A DNA stretch of 45,563 bases from Phytoactinopolyspora halophila (GCF_003287285.1 NZ_QMIG01000031.1:1-45563), one strand, 5' to 3'; counted from the stretch's first letter, positions 36,444 to 45,142 are shown. Numbers and translations: made by a program. Notes: generated from the sequence alone by a model not told the origin.

Positions 36444-38092
36444 CGACGCTGTACTACCCGTTCACGCTGCGGCTACGGGAGCCTTTGACCCTCACCCGCT
36501 TCGACGGTGTCACACCGGCCATTGCCACGACTCATGTGATCGACGGTCAGGCGCTCAGGGGAGCAACGAGCGCCGCCATCATGCGGGCCGTTCCGGAACA
36601 GCACAGGCAGCACCTCATCCAGGAGTTGATTCTCTCGCGGCGCGTGTCCTATCTACCCGCGTATCCCGCCTATCTGGGTGATGAGCGGGCACTGCCCGCG
36701 CCGCGAAACTGGCGCTGCCCCAAGAAACCGGACACGGCCCAGGGCGGCTCCGAGGAGTGTGTCTACGACCAGGCATCGCCCGAGGACATGGCCGGTCCCC
36801 CTCCGGAGCTCACGGTTAAACCGCTGACGGGGCCCATTGGCCGATCGGCTGGCCGGATCTATCCGGTCACGGTGGCCACGACGACGACGCACCGGAACCT
36901 CACCGACCGCCGCTCCGGCGGTGCGGGTCGTGTCGTCAAAAACGAACGCGGTACGTCGATCCCGACCGGCTCGGTGTGGAGTCAGGAAGCCATCAAAGCG
37001 GGAGAGACCTTCAGCGGTCTGATCGCCTTCACCGGCGACGAACACAGCATTGCAGAGCTGGCTGAGATGCTGCGCAGAACCTGGAACGACGGCGGACTGC
37101 GCCTTGGCCGAGCCGGCAATTCCGGGTTCGGTGGCTGGCCGGAGGTGTCTTGGGGTGATCCCCGGCCTCGGGAGATAGACGACGACCCCATGCCGATGTC
37201 CGACGGCGAGCGCCGGATGCTGACACTGACCTCGCCTGCGGTGGTCCGGCATCCGAGGTCCGGTTCCCCCGGTCCGGAGAACCTGGCCGCGGCGGTCGAA
37301 ACGTTGACCGACGGTGCGCTACATGTCGACGACAGCTACGTGGACGGTCTGACTCTCAGCGGGATGAACCGTCACTGGGCCGCCACAACCCCGACGGTGC
37401 GCGCGGCCACCGCCGGCTCCACTGTGATCGTCAAAGCCACGCGCGACATCGGCGTCGACGAGCTCCTGGCGTGGGAACAGGCTGGTCTAGGTGAACGGCG
37501 CCGAGACGGCTGCGGGCGTTTTGTCTTCCTCGAGCCGTTGGAGGGCCCGGTACCGATCGACACTGTGCCGGATTGGGCCACGGAGTTCTCGGCACCATCG
37601 ACGGCCCCTGCCGACGACAGCTTCGTGTGGCGCGGTCAACGCAGTGCGCTTGACACCGTGATCCGGCAGCAGGCCGTACGAGCAGCACGTAAGGTGGCCG
37701 AACACGTCGATGGGTCGTTGCCGTCGCCGAGCGTTCTAGGCCGGGCCCGCAGCCAATACGCCGCAGGTGAGATCGCCAGATCCTCCGGCGACGAGGACGA
37801 GCTTGCGAAATGCGTCCTGCCTGGTAACGAGTGGTGTGTCCGACAACTCGTGATGCGTCCGAGTGACTCGGTCTCCCTCGATGAGCTGCAGGGATCCGGA
37901 CTGACGCGGGACATCTTCCCCGCCGGATGGGACCAGGGATGGGTTGACGCCGAGCGGGTCCAGCGGGCGGCCGAGGAAGCCGCGCCCGAGTGGTGGCGCG
38001 TTTTCGTCGCGGCTCTGTTGAAGAAGCTGCATTTCCGTGCGCAACGGCAATCCGATGGTGAGGCCGAGGGGAGTTCTGATCGTGACAGCTGA
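36440..38092 (+). CDS. csx10: Csx10-like RAMP protein (type III-D)
   Basis: This 550-residue protein starts YYPFTLRLREPLTLTRFDGV, followed by THVIDGQALRGATSAAIMRAV (RAMP-type G-x-x-hRG segment), TVATTTTHRNLTDRR, and the glycine loop GGLRLGRAGNSGFGGWPEV near residue 220-235. This order is that of Csx10, the Cas5-like/RAMP subunit diagnostic of III-D. It starts at GTG 36440, overlapping the previous stop (GTGA); the open frame runs back to 36275 inside the neighbour and is not used. It ends 11 bp inside the next gene. Confidence 0.87.
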   Translation: MTTLYYPFTLRLREPLTLTRFDGVTPAIATTHVIDGQALRGATSAAIMRAVPEQHRQHLIQELILSRRVSYLPAYPAYLGDERALPAPRNWRCPKKPDTAQGGSEECVYDQASPEDMAGPPPELTVKPLTGPIGRSAGRIYPVTVATTTTHRNLTDRRSGGAGRVVKNERGTSIPTGSVWSQEAIKAGETFSGLIAFTGDEHSIAELAEMLRRTWNDGGLRLGRAGNSGFGGWPEVSWGDPRPREIDDDPMPMSDGERRMLTLTSPAVVRHPRSGSPGPENLAAAVETLTDGALHVDDSYVDGLTLSGMNRHWAATTPTVRAATAGSTVIVKATRDIGVDELLAWEQAGLGERRRDGCGRFVFLEPLEGPVPIDTVPDWATEFSAPSTAPADDSFVWRGQRSALDTVIRQQAVRAARKVAEHVDGSLPSPSVLGRARSQYAAGEIARSSGDEDELAKCVLPGNEWCVRQLVMRPSDSVSLDELQGSGLTRDIFPAGWDQGWVDAERVQRAAEEAAPEWWRVFVAALLKKLHFRAQRQSDGEAEGSSDRDS

Positions 38093-39518
38093 ACGACGGC
38101 TGGCCGGACAGGGCGGTACACGGCGCGTTCACTCCGTCTGGCGAATGTGTGCCGACGCTACCGTCGTCACCCCCTTGCACTCCGGTTCCGGGCAGATTGA
38201 TCACTTGCCGAGTGAGGAACGCCCGGACATGACGTTGACCCTGGATGCGGACGGATCCCCGTGCATCCTTGGCTCCACGCTGCGCGGCCTGCTTCGCCAC
38301 CATCTGGCCGCCCGGTTGTGCGGGTATCGTTCGGACGACTCCACGGCCGAACGCGAGACCAGTCGACTGTTCGGCAGCGCTCGGGACGATGGTCACCACG
38401 GCCGGATCGAGGTGCGGGACGCGACCGTCAAGGCGGACTCCATACAGGTGGCGATCCGAAACCGGCTCGATCCCGGCCACGGCGTTGTGGATGCGAATGC
38501 CCTGTTCGACATGGAGCTGATACCAGCAGGGAGCACATTTCCCATCGAGGTCACGATCACGGTCGAGGATGGCGCCGACGAGTTGGAACTGCTGTCGCAG
38601 GCGTGCGCCGCACTAGCCGGGTTTGACGACGTCAACGGTATCCGCGTCGGCATGGCGACGAACCGTGGTTACGGCAAGATCCGTACGTCAGGATGGCGGG
38701 CGTATAGGTGGGCATTCGCTGACGGCGAGTGGTTTGACCACGACAGCCGGGACCCGGAGGCGGAGTTTCTCGATGAGGAACTCACGCCCTACGCCACGGC
38801 GCACGATGCGGTGGATGCGGCACTGAAACTGGCTGGGATGCGTGGCGCTATGGACGTTCCCGACCATCGCGTGTTCGCCGCGCTCCGCGTACCTATCCGG
38901 GTGCCTGGTGGGTGGAATGAGCTGGACTGGATCGAGCGCCAGTCGGGGCCGGTTCCGGAGCGCGACCCAGTCACCCGCACCGGGACATCGATCGCCGGGG
39001 CCGTGCGTGCGGAGATTCGCCGAGCGTTACGTGCGATTCTTCCGAGTGACGACGCCGATTCGCGGTTCGCCGACATCTTCGGTGGTGACGCCGGCAGCGA
39101 TCGTCCCCCGGAACCGTCGCGGTGCCGAGTGGAGATGGCGAAGGTCGTCAGCGATGGCCTCGAACGTCGTCCACGGGTAGCGCTGAACCCGCACAGCCGA
39201 GAGGTCCGTCACCTGTTCCACGACGTCGTGCTCGCTGACGGCAAGGCCGAATTGACGTTCGTCGTGGAAGGTGGCAAGGGCGGCGATGTCTCGGCCGAGG
39301 ATTTGGCTGTGCTTGCCCTGATCATCAAAGCCCTTTATGCCGGGCGGGTGGCATTCGGCGGCCATAGTTCGGTCGGATACGGCAGGGCTGAACTCGACGG
39401 AACGGCGTCGCTCCGACTTCCCGATGGTGAGACTCTCAGTTTGACGCCGGATGATGAGGAGCCACGCGTCGACGGTTGGCTCGAGGCCCTCGTGAGTAGG
39501 CAGCAGGAGGTGGCATGA
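38082..39518 (+). CDS. Double-RAMP (Cas7-Cas7) protein, type III-D backbone
   Basis: This 478-residue protein has two RAMP domains in tandem. The first (about 1-200) has TVVTPLHSGSGQID, ILGSTLRGLLRHHLAARL, LFGSARDDGHHGRIEVRDA and a G-rich loop GMATNRGYGKI. The second (about 260-470) has TRTGTSIAGAVRAEIRRAL, IFGGDAGSD, VALNPHSREVR and GRVAFGGHSSVGYGRAEL. This Cas7-Cas7 arrangement is a recurring feature of III-D/III-E evolution. GTG 38082 was chosen because GAGGGGAG precedes it by 8 bases; ATG 38055 would overlap Csx10 more. It is coupled to the next gene by ATGA. Confidence 0.82.
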   Translation: MTAERRLAGQGGTRRVHSVWRMCADATVVTPLHSGSGQIDHLPSEERPDMTLTLDADGSPCILGSTLRGLLRHHLAARLCGYRSDDSTAERETSRLFGSARDDGHHGRIEVRDATVKADSIQVAIRNRLDPGHGVVDANALFDMELIPAGSTFPIEVTITVEDGADELELLSQACAALAGFDDVNGIRVGMATNRGYGKIRTSGWRAYRWAFADGEWFDHDSRDPEAEFLDEELTPYATAHDAVDAALKLAGMRGAMDVPDHRVFAALRVPIRVPGGWNELDWIERQSGPVPERDPVTRTGTSIAGAVRAEIRRALRAILPSDDADSRFADIFGGDAGSDRPPEPSRCRVEMAKVVSDGLERRPRVALNPHSREVRHLFHDVVLADGKAELTFVVEGGKGGDVSAEDLAVLALIIKALYAGRVAFGGHSSVGYGRAELDGTASLRLPDGETLSLTPDDEEPRVDGWLEALVSRQQEVA

Positions 39519-40129
39519 CTGTCGCGCAAGCGATGCCCGCCGGTGTCGACCTGACCGAACGCGACCACGCTGCGGCTGCCGCGCTCCTGGCATGGGTTCT
39601 GGAGGATGGCCCTGCGCCGGAGTGGTCCGGTGACCCTCACTGGGCGATGATCGTTGGTGATGATGGCGTTCTGTGGGCCCGGCGGGATATCGATGACATG
39701 TCGTGGCAGCGGCCGACGTTCGGCGTCCGGCGCGACCATGTGCCACGTATCACCGAAGAGACTGTCTGGGAGGCACGCGTCTGGGGACCGGACATCGAAC
39801 ATCACGTCTGGGGTGACGGCCAGCTGGCCGGGCGGACTGCAGTCCCGAAGGCCTGCGACGATGACCTGCTGAAGCCCACCGAGGATGTGCACGTCCTGCT
39901 AGACGGCACCCCTCAGACCGATGCCTCCGCGCCATTCGCACGGTGTGTTCAACCGGGCGGGCTGACAGCGGTGCTGCCGGTCGTCGACGGTTACACGGGA
40001 CGGAATACCGCCATCACCATGCGTACGCATTATGCCCGCGACGAGGAGTCAGGCATGGTTGTCGCCGCATTGCATGTCTTTACCGATCTAGTCGCCGTGC
40101 CGGAGCGAAAGGGGACGACCCCGGTATGA
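39515..40129 (+). CDS. csx19: Csx19-like type III-D protein
   Basis: This 204-residue protein has a central part reading AMIVGDDGVLWARRD, then VWEARVWGPDIEHHVW, and the C-terminal part MRTHYARDEESGMVVAALH. These segments correspond to the conserved features of Csx19 (TIGR03984): a D-x-V-x-W-G/A-R strand, an E-x-R-x-x-G motif and a closing Y-x-x-D-x-x-G element. The function in the complex is not established. Position between the double RAMP and the last RAMP gene, with ATGA coupling on both sides, supports membership. The similarity is from memory and moderate. Confidence 0.7.
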   Translation: MTVAQAMPAGVDLTERDHAAAAALLAWVLEDGPAPEWSGDPHWAMIVGDDGVLWARRDIDDMSWQRPTFGVRRDHVPRITEETVWEARVWGPDIEHHVWGDGQLAGRTAVPKACDDDLLKPTEDVHVLLDGTPQTDASAPFARCVQPGGLTAVLPVVDGYTGRNTAITMRTHYARDEESGMVVAALHVFTDLVAVPERKGTTPV

Positions 40130-42207
40130 GCAACGAGAAAGACACGTCGACAGGTACCAGAACGGCGCCGTATCGGTTCATCCCGCTCGACGACCACGTC
40201 GAACCCATCGAGGATGGGGAGACTCAACCCTGGCGCCGGCACGATGAGTACCTCCCTGGACATCTGCATGGCCGTATTGCGGTGACCTTCCGTACGTTGA
40301 CACCGCTGTTTGTCGGCTCGGCCACGGACAAACCGGAGAACGCGTCCCGGTCAAATACGGATGACACCTGCGACGTCGACAAGAATGCCAGGACCGGCAC
40401 CGAAGCCGGAACCGCGAACTCTGACCAGCCTCAGATGTCGGCCCATCGGCCGGACGGTCGCCCCATCATTCCGGGATCGTCGTGGCGGGGCGCGATTCGC
40501 GCGGTCCACCAGATCTTGACGGCATCTGCCATGCGTGGCGTGCGGGAGGATTGTCGCGACGGCAGGGTCATTGTCGAGCCGAAACGCGAGTCGGCACAGC
40601 ACTATCGCCAGCGCATGACCGATGGGAAAGGCAAGGACGCCAAGCCTCGTGCACGTGGCGGCATTCTCAAGCAGAAAGGAGACCGTTGGGTCGTCCAGCC
40701 GGGCAAGATCCACCGTATTATGTGGCCGACGCTGGCCGGCGCCCTGGGCATGGAGGATCGTGGTGAAAAAGAAGCTCCTGATCCCGCGGAGCTACGTGAC
40801 CGCTGCGCGAAGCCAGAGCTCCTGGATGCCCTGTGGTATGCCCGTGTCGAGCCCGACCTTGACCGTCGGTCCCGCTCGGTGATCAAGGAGCTGATCCGGC
40901 CCGTCGACGACGGCGACAGGCCAGACGGAGATCAGGTCATCGAGGTGCGCCTGGCCCTTGTGGGCACGTCTCCGAGCACCGAGAACAAGAGGAAGACCAC
41001 CCAAAGGCTGGGCTACGCGGTTCAACCGCGTGGTTCACGCGAGATTGAGGTGACAAACCGGGTCGAGCAGGTGAACGAGCAGCTCGACCGGATCGCCGAC
41101 TCGGCCTTCTACGAGAGGAATTATGGCAGCGGCGTGCATTTACGTGACGGCGAGGTCGTTTTCTACACGGAGAAGGGCGACCAGGTGGTCACGCTCGGGC
41201 GTACGCCTTACCACCGAATCCCGCATACGGTGACGCCGTGGGAGCTGTTGTCGCCGGAGCACAGGGAAACCGTTCTGGACCGTACTCGTGCGATCTTCGG
41301 CACGGTCGACACCAAGGACGACAACAAGGGGTTCCTGGGGCCCATTGCATCCAGGCTGCGATTCACGGATCTGGTCTCCTCGTGGGATCCCGATGTGCTC
41401 CAGTCTCCGTGGGAGACGCCGAAGAAGGTTGCCCTATTGCAGCCGCACGATACCCATGGTGAACATTATCTCGCTGCGGGTAGCTACTTCGGCCCCCCGG
41501 AACAGGCCGAACTCGCCGGCTACAAGATCTACCCTCATCAGTGCAAACTGGCCTGGGATGACGGTACCAACGACACTTCGCGAGATGAGGACGCAGCCCA
41601 CCTGTCCTACATCCAACCGGTGAAGAAAGGACTCCGGTTCAGCGGATATCTGGAGTTCTGGAATCTAACCCAGAAGGAGCTGGATCTGCTGCTGCTCGCG
41701 CTGACCCTGGATCAACCAGAGATCGGCGACAACGGCGAGGGCCGATCGGATGCCGAGGATCGGGCCACAGGCCCCGACGGTGGTCCGGTGCGCGCCCACA
41801 AGTTCGGTGGTGCCCAATCCCTGGGTCTGGGGTCTGTCGCACTCGACGAGTGTCGCGTGGAGTTCTTCGATCCGGGCCAGTTCTATCGAGGCTGGCAAGC
41901 TACACCCTTCGTGCCTGCGCCGGGTTATGTACGAGAGCATGTCGAAGCCGCGCGCGAGTGCCTGGGGGCCGAGTGTAAGGCGGTTCGGAGTGAGCGACTC
42001 CGGAATGTTAGACAGGCCTTCTCCTGGGCGAAGCGTCCGTTCGATGACGACGCACTGAAAGTCATGCCGCCGGATTCAAACGGTTGGACGTCCGAGGAGC
42101 GGTTGCCGCGGTTTGGTTCGGATCAGGCGAAGGAGGCGCGCGGTCAGCCCCCGTCGCGGCGGGACGACGGTGGCGGGAACCGCCGTCGTAGCGGTCGGCA
42201 ACGATGA
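40126..42207 (+). CDS. TIGR03986-like RAMP protein, last gene of the III-D operon
   Basis: This 693-residue protein starts at ATG 40126 in an ATGA overlap. It has a RAMP N-terminus (GRIAVTFRTLTPLFVGSATD, then PIIPGSSWRGAIRAVHQIL), a long middle with FYERNYGSGVHLRDG and GFLGPIASRLRFTDL, and a C-terminal RAMP-like loop (HKFGGAQSLGLGSVAL). This is the pattern of the large TIGR03986 RAMP family. The last 45 residues are charged and low in complexity (for example GGGNRRRSGRQR), and the final 146 bp are overlapped on the other strand by a convergent gene. No separate small-subunit (Cas11/Csm2-like) gene follows. Confidence 0.83.
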   Translation: MSNEKDTSTGTRTAPYRFIPLDDHVEPIEDGETQPWRRHDEYLPGHLHGRIAVTFRTLTPLFVGSATDKPENASRSNTDDTCDVDKNARTGTEAGTANSDQPQMSAHRPDGRPIIPGSSWRGAIRAVHQILTASAMRGVREDCRDGRVIVEPKRESAQHYRQRMTDGKGKDAKPRARGGILKQKGDRWVVQPGKIHRIMWPTLAGALGMEDRGEKEAPDPAELRDRCAKPELLDALWYARVEPDLDRRSRSVIKELIRPVDDGDRPDGDQVIEVRLALVGTSPSTENKRKTTQRLGYAVQPRGSREIEVTNRVEQVNEQLDRIADSAFYERNYGSGVHLRDGEVVFYTEKGDQVVTLGRTPYHRIPHTVTPWELLSPEHRETVLDRTRAIFGTVDTKDDNKGFLGPIASRLRFTDLVSSWDPDVLQSPWETPKKVALLQPHDTHGEHYLAAGSYFGPPEQAELAGYKIYPHQCKLAWDDGTNDTSRDEDAAHLSYIQPVKKGLRFSGYLEFWNLTQKELDLLLLALTLDQPEIGDNGEGRSDAEDRATGPDGGPVRAHKFGGAQSLGLGSVALDECRVEFFDPGQFYRGWQATPFVPAPGYVREHVEAARECLGAECKAVRSERLRNVRQAFSWAKRPFDDDALKVMPPDSNGWTSEERLPRFGSDQAKEARGQPPSRRDDGGGNRRRSGRQR

Positions 42208-43324
42208 GCATGAGCGCCTCGACGAGTACGGAACGCTCGTCGGCCTCGGGCTGGGGTTTCCGACCCGGCCGATGACCATCGTGGCTACTGCCGTGTCCGA
42301 TATCGAACCGCGCGAGAGCCGGATGTGCCTGCACCGCGTCTGAGACGGCGGGCAGAGACCCGGCAGACAGCAGCCCACAGATAATGCGAGCGGGTGACCC
42401 TTCGGTGCCAGCCTCGCAGATCGCTTGCGCGATGCGGCTGGTGGTGTCGGCTAATGTCTGCCGACGCTCCAACTCGTGGCTGAGCTGTTCGGCGAGGTAC
42501 TGCGGCAGCAGTGTTGGCGCTCCGCTGGTATCGGCGGGTTCTTTGGCGTGCAGGTCCCACGTTGTGCCGGTGAGTTTCTGCGAGTGCTCGATTAAGAACG
42601 AGTAGTGGTCCGGCAGGCTTGTCCGGAGCCGGTCGAGAATCTTCTCGAGCCGTTCACTGATCACGTGGATGGTCGGCTCGATCGGTAGCGATGTGGCAGT
42701 TCGCCGCCGTTGGCGCCGGGGCCGTGCGGTCAGGCGCTCGACGATGTGCGCCGACGACACCGGGTGCTGCTGGTCGGCTGAGAGAAAGTCCTGAGCGATG
42801 TCGACCCGGTCGTAGTACAGGGCGAGCACGAACTCGCCCAGAATAGTCCGGTCGATGCTGTCGTCGACCACCCCGGACAGCTTCCGGCTGGTCTTGCAGT
42901 AGTGCTGTGGCTTGGTCGTAAATGGTGAACCAGGCGGTGTGAGTTTGCGAACCTCGTCGATCCACTGTTGCCGGAGGTTCTGCTTCAAGTGGATCACAGG
43001 CTGCGCCGTGGGCTCAGGATTGCGTGCTACCTGTGGGGCCAGTGCGGCGAGACTATGGTGTCGCTGCTTAAGTCGCGTGCCCCGTCGCTTTGTGGCGGCG
43101 ACAGCGCCAGAACAGCAGACCTGGCCAAGCATGGTGGCCAACGCCAGCGCAGGTTCTGCATGTATGCGGTACCGGCACGTGAACACGTCACCTGCGTGTT
43201 CACGCTGGGTGCACCAGGACCGGCAGCCCACCGCGTCCTCAAACCATGCCGTCCACGTTGCCCGCGGCAACACGTGGAACAGGCAGTCTCGATTGTGATC
43301 GTCGTACGGATAACCAACAGACAT
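42062..43324 (-). CDS. Unrecognised protein, convergent with the III-D operon
   Basis: This 420-residue open frame starts at ATG 43324. I recognise no family. The N-terminal third holds several Cys and His (DCLFHVLPRATWTAWF, GCRSWCTQ, CCSGAV), the middle is helical and charged (RLEKILDRLRTSLPDHYSFLIEHSQKL), and the last 60 residues are Pro/Arg-rich and disordered-looking. No signal peptide or membrane segment is evident. Wobble positions are GC-biased as in a real gene. It overlaps the RAMP gene by 146 bp tail to tail, so one of the two stops may be misjudged. Between the CRISPR operon and a chromosomal regulator, it could be a CRISPR accessory gene or the island edge. Confidence 0.6.
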   Translation of the reverse strand: MSVGYPYDDHNRDCLFHVLPRATWTAWFEDAVGCRSWCTQREHAGDVFTCRYRIHAEPALALATMLGQVCCSGAVAATKRRGTRLKQRHHSLAALAPQVARNPEPTAQPVIHLKQNLRQQWIDEVRKLTPPGSPFTTKPQHYCKTSRKLSGVVDDSIDRTILGEFVLALYYDRVDIAQDFLSADQQHPVSSAHIVERLTARPRRQRRRTATSLPIEPTIHVISERLEKILDRLRTSLPDHYSFLIEHSQKLTGTTWDLHAKEPADTSGAPTLLPQYLAEQLSHELERRQTLADTTSRIAQAICEAGTEGSPARIICGLLSAGSLPAVSDAVQAHPALARFDIGHGSSHDGHRPGRKPQPEADERSVLVEALMLIVADRYDGGSRHRRPAATGADRAPPSPDPNQTAATAPRTSNRLNPAA

Positions 43325-43338
43325 TCCGCCGAAGCGGA
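43325..43338 (-). promoter_or_regulatory. Hairpin immediately before the start codon of the unrecognised gene
   Basis: TCCGC and GCGGA arms with a 4-base loop form a perfect 5-bp stem touching the ATG at 43324. The arm next to the ATG contains the only plausible ribosome-binding bases (GCGGA), so folding would hide them. It may limit translation. Confidence 0.4.
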
Positions 43339-43480
43339 GATCCCTAGAATCTCATGTTTCTGCTGGCTGGTAAAGACCGGAGTGGGTGTAGACGGCAAGG
43401 AGGGTCGAGCATGAGGAGCAGCATGATGCCGACATAGCACCGCATGGCCTGTGCATGAGGGACTGAGCGGAGCCGGGAAC

Positions 43481-44083
43481 TCACGCGGGATCGTCGGCGG
43501 ACGTACGTCTGGCCGGCCGGGCCCGCAGGTGGGCACGTTCACCCTGGCTGCCGAACAGGCTGAGGAACTCCACGGCGTCGTCGTCGGCAGAGCCGAACCA
43601 GTGGGGGACGCGGGTGTCGAACTCGGCCGCCTCGCCGGGGGAGAGCACCAGGTCGTGCTCGCCGAGGACGAGCCGCAGCCTCCCGTTCAGCACGTAGAGC
43701 CATTCGTAGCCCTCGTGGGTTTGCGGATCGGGTTCGCGGCGGCGCTTCGTGGCCGGGATGACGAGCTTGTAGGCCTGGATGCCGCCGGCGCGGCGGGTCA
43801 GCGGGAGCATCGTCATGCCATGCCGGGTGACCGGGCGCAGGTGGATGCGAGGGTCGCCGGTGGGAGGGGCGTCGACGAGATCGTCGAGCGTGACGCCGTG
43901 GGCACGCGCCAGTGGCAGCAGCTGTTCGAGGGTGGGCCGGCGTGCTCCGGACTCCAGCCGGGAGAGCGTGCTTACCGAGATGCCGGTCTGCTGGGAGAGG
44001 TCCGTCAGCGTGGTTTCGCGTTGCTGTCGCAGTGCGCGCAGGCGCGGCCCGACGCCGGAGAGCGTGTGGTCGAGGTCGTCCAT
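43481..44083 (-). CDS. HTH (XRE) and cupin domain transcriptional regulator
   Basis: This 200-residue protein has an N-terminal helix-turn-helix at about 13-65 (RLRALRQQRETTLTDLSQQTGISVSTLSRLESG, split here as seen around residues 14-46) and a C-terminal cupin barrel at about 100-185 (HEGYEWLYVLNGRLRLVLG, then LSPGEAAEFDTRVPHWF). This architecture binds small ligands and commonly controls an adjacent metabolic gene. It starts at ATG 44083. It is divergent from the flavoprotein gene, with an inverted repeat 10 bp upstream of its start. The family is certain and the ligand unknown. Confidence 0.93.
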   Translation of the reverse strand: MDDLDHTLSGVGPRLRALRQQRETTLTDLSQQTGISVSTLSRLESGARRPTLEQLLPLARAHGVTLDDLVDAPPTGDPRIHLRPVTRHGMTMLPLTRRAGGIQAYKLVIPATKRRREPDPQTHEGYEWLYVLNGRLRLVLGEHDLVLSPGEAAEFDTRVPHWFGSADDDAVEFLSLFGSQGERAHLRARPARRTSADDPA

Positions 44084-44092
44084 GTCTCGAGT

Positions 44093-44107
44093 TTGCCAGA
44101 TTGGCAA
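44093..44107. promoter_or_regulatory. Inverted-repeat operator between the HTH-cupin gene and the flavoprotein gene
   Basis: TTGCCAGATTGGCAA has perfect 6-bp arms around GAT. A third half-site TTTGCC follows at about 44113-44118, giving a second dyad GGCAA-N-TTGCC with the right arm. It lies 10-24 bp from the regulator's start, and a CATAAT at about 44108-44113 could be the -10 of the flavoprotein gene. Autoregulation and control of the neighbour is the likely reading. Confidence 0.65.
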
Positions 44108-44161
44108 CATAATTTGCCGTCTCCGCTTGCCGCGCGCATGGTTGGCGTGGAGGTGGTCAAC

Positions 44162-45142
44162 GTGAACGACCGGTTGAACGTGAAGGACGGATTGAATGAG
44201 ACCTATGACGTGGTGGTCGCTGGCGGCGGCGCCGCGGGACTGAACGCGGCGCTGATGCTGGCACGTGCACGACGCTCAGTGGTGGTGATCGACGCGGGCG
44301 CGCCCCGCAATGCCCCGGCGTCGGGCGTGCACGGGCTGCTGGCCCGAGATGGAATGCCGCCCGGCGAGCTGCTGGAACGCGGCCGGTCGGAGGTGCGGCA
44401 CTACGGCGGTCACCTGATATCCGCTGAGATCGGCCAGGTGGGCCGCGACGACGGCGGGTTCACCGTGACGCTGGGCGACGGGCGGTCGACTCGCGGCCGG
44501 CGGCTGCTGGTGGCCACCGGGCTGGTGGACGAGCTGCCCGACGTCGCGGGCGTGCGCGAGCGGTGGGGCCGCGACGTCCTGCACTGCCCGTACTGCCACG
44601 GCTGGGAGGTCCGGGACCAAGCCATCGGCGTGCTGGCCGGCGGGCCGATGTCGGTGCACCAGGCGCTGCTGTTCCGCCAGCTCAGCGACGACGTCACCTT
44701 CTTCACCCACACCACGATGCTCACTGCCGAGGACGCCGAGAAGCTGGCCGCGCGCGACATCGCCGTGGTGACCGAGGAGGTCGCTTCCCTGGAGATCGCC
44801 GACGATCAGCTTGCCGGCGTGCAGCTCGTCGACGGGACCGTGGTCAAGCGCACCGCCGTGGTGGTGGCGCCACGGATGGTGGTGCGTGCGGACTTCCTCG
44901 CTCCGCTCGGGCTACGTCCGGTGGAACATCCCTCGGGGGCGGGCACACATATTCCTGCCGAGGCCGCGGGCCGTACGGACGTTCCCGGTGTCTGGGTCGC
45001 GGGCAACGTCACCGATCCGGTTGCCCAGGTCGGCTCCGCAGCGGCAGCGGGTGCGGCGGCAGCGGCGCAGATCAACGCTGACCTCGTGACTGAGGAGACT
45101 CGCCAGGCGGTCGACGCCAGGCGCGCACAGCCCTCGAATTAG
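44162..45142 (+). CDS. Thioredoxin-reductase-like NAD(P)/FAD oxidoreductase
   Basis: This 326-residue protein has an FAD-binding dinucleotide fold YDVVVAGGGAAGLNAAL, an NADP-domain region with the redox pair in HCPYCHGWEV (Cys-Pro-Tyr-Cys at about 142-145, where TrxR has CATC), and the C-terminal flavin motif GVWVAGNVTDPVAQV. The CPYCHG form occurs in stand-alone TrxR-like flavoproteins rather than the classical thioredoxin partner. GTG 44162 was chosen because GGAGG is 8 bases upstream; an ATG at 44138 is in frame but lacks a ribosome-binding site. It is divergent from the HTH-cupin regulator. Confidence 0.9.
   Translation: MNDRLNVKDGLNETYDVVVAGGGAAGLNAALMLARARRSVVVIDAGAPRNAPASGVHGLLARDGMPPGELLERGRSEVRHYGGHLISAEIGQVGRDDGGFTVTLGDGRSTRGRRLLVATGLVDELPDVAGVRERWGRDVLHCPYCHGWEVRDQAIGVLAGGPMSVHQALLFRQLSDDVTFFTHTTMLTAEDAEKLAARDIAVVTEEVASLEIADDQLAGVQLVDGTVVKRTAVVVAPRMVVRADFLAPLGLRPVEHPSGAGTHIPAEAAGRTDVPGVWVAGNVTDPVAQVGSAAAAGAAAAAQINADLVTEETRQAVDARRAQPSN

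Noticed and set aside
43027-43542. Overlapping frames on both strands at the 5' end of the unrecognised gene
   Set aside because: They overlap the longer 42062-43324 frame, carry no recognisable motifs and lack ribosome-binding sites.
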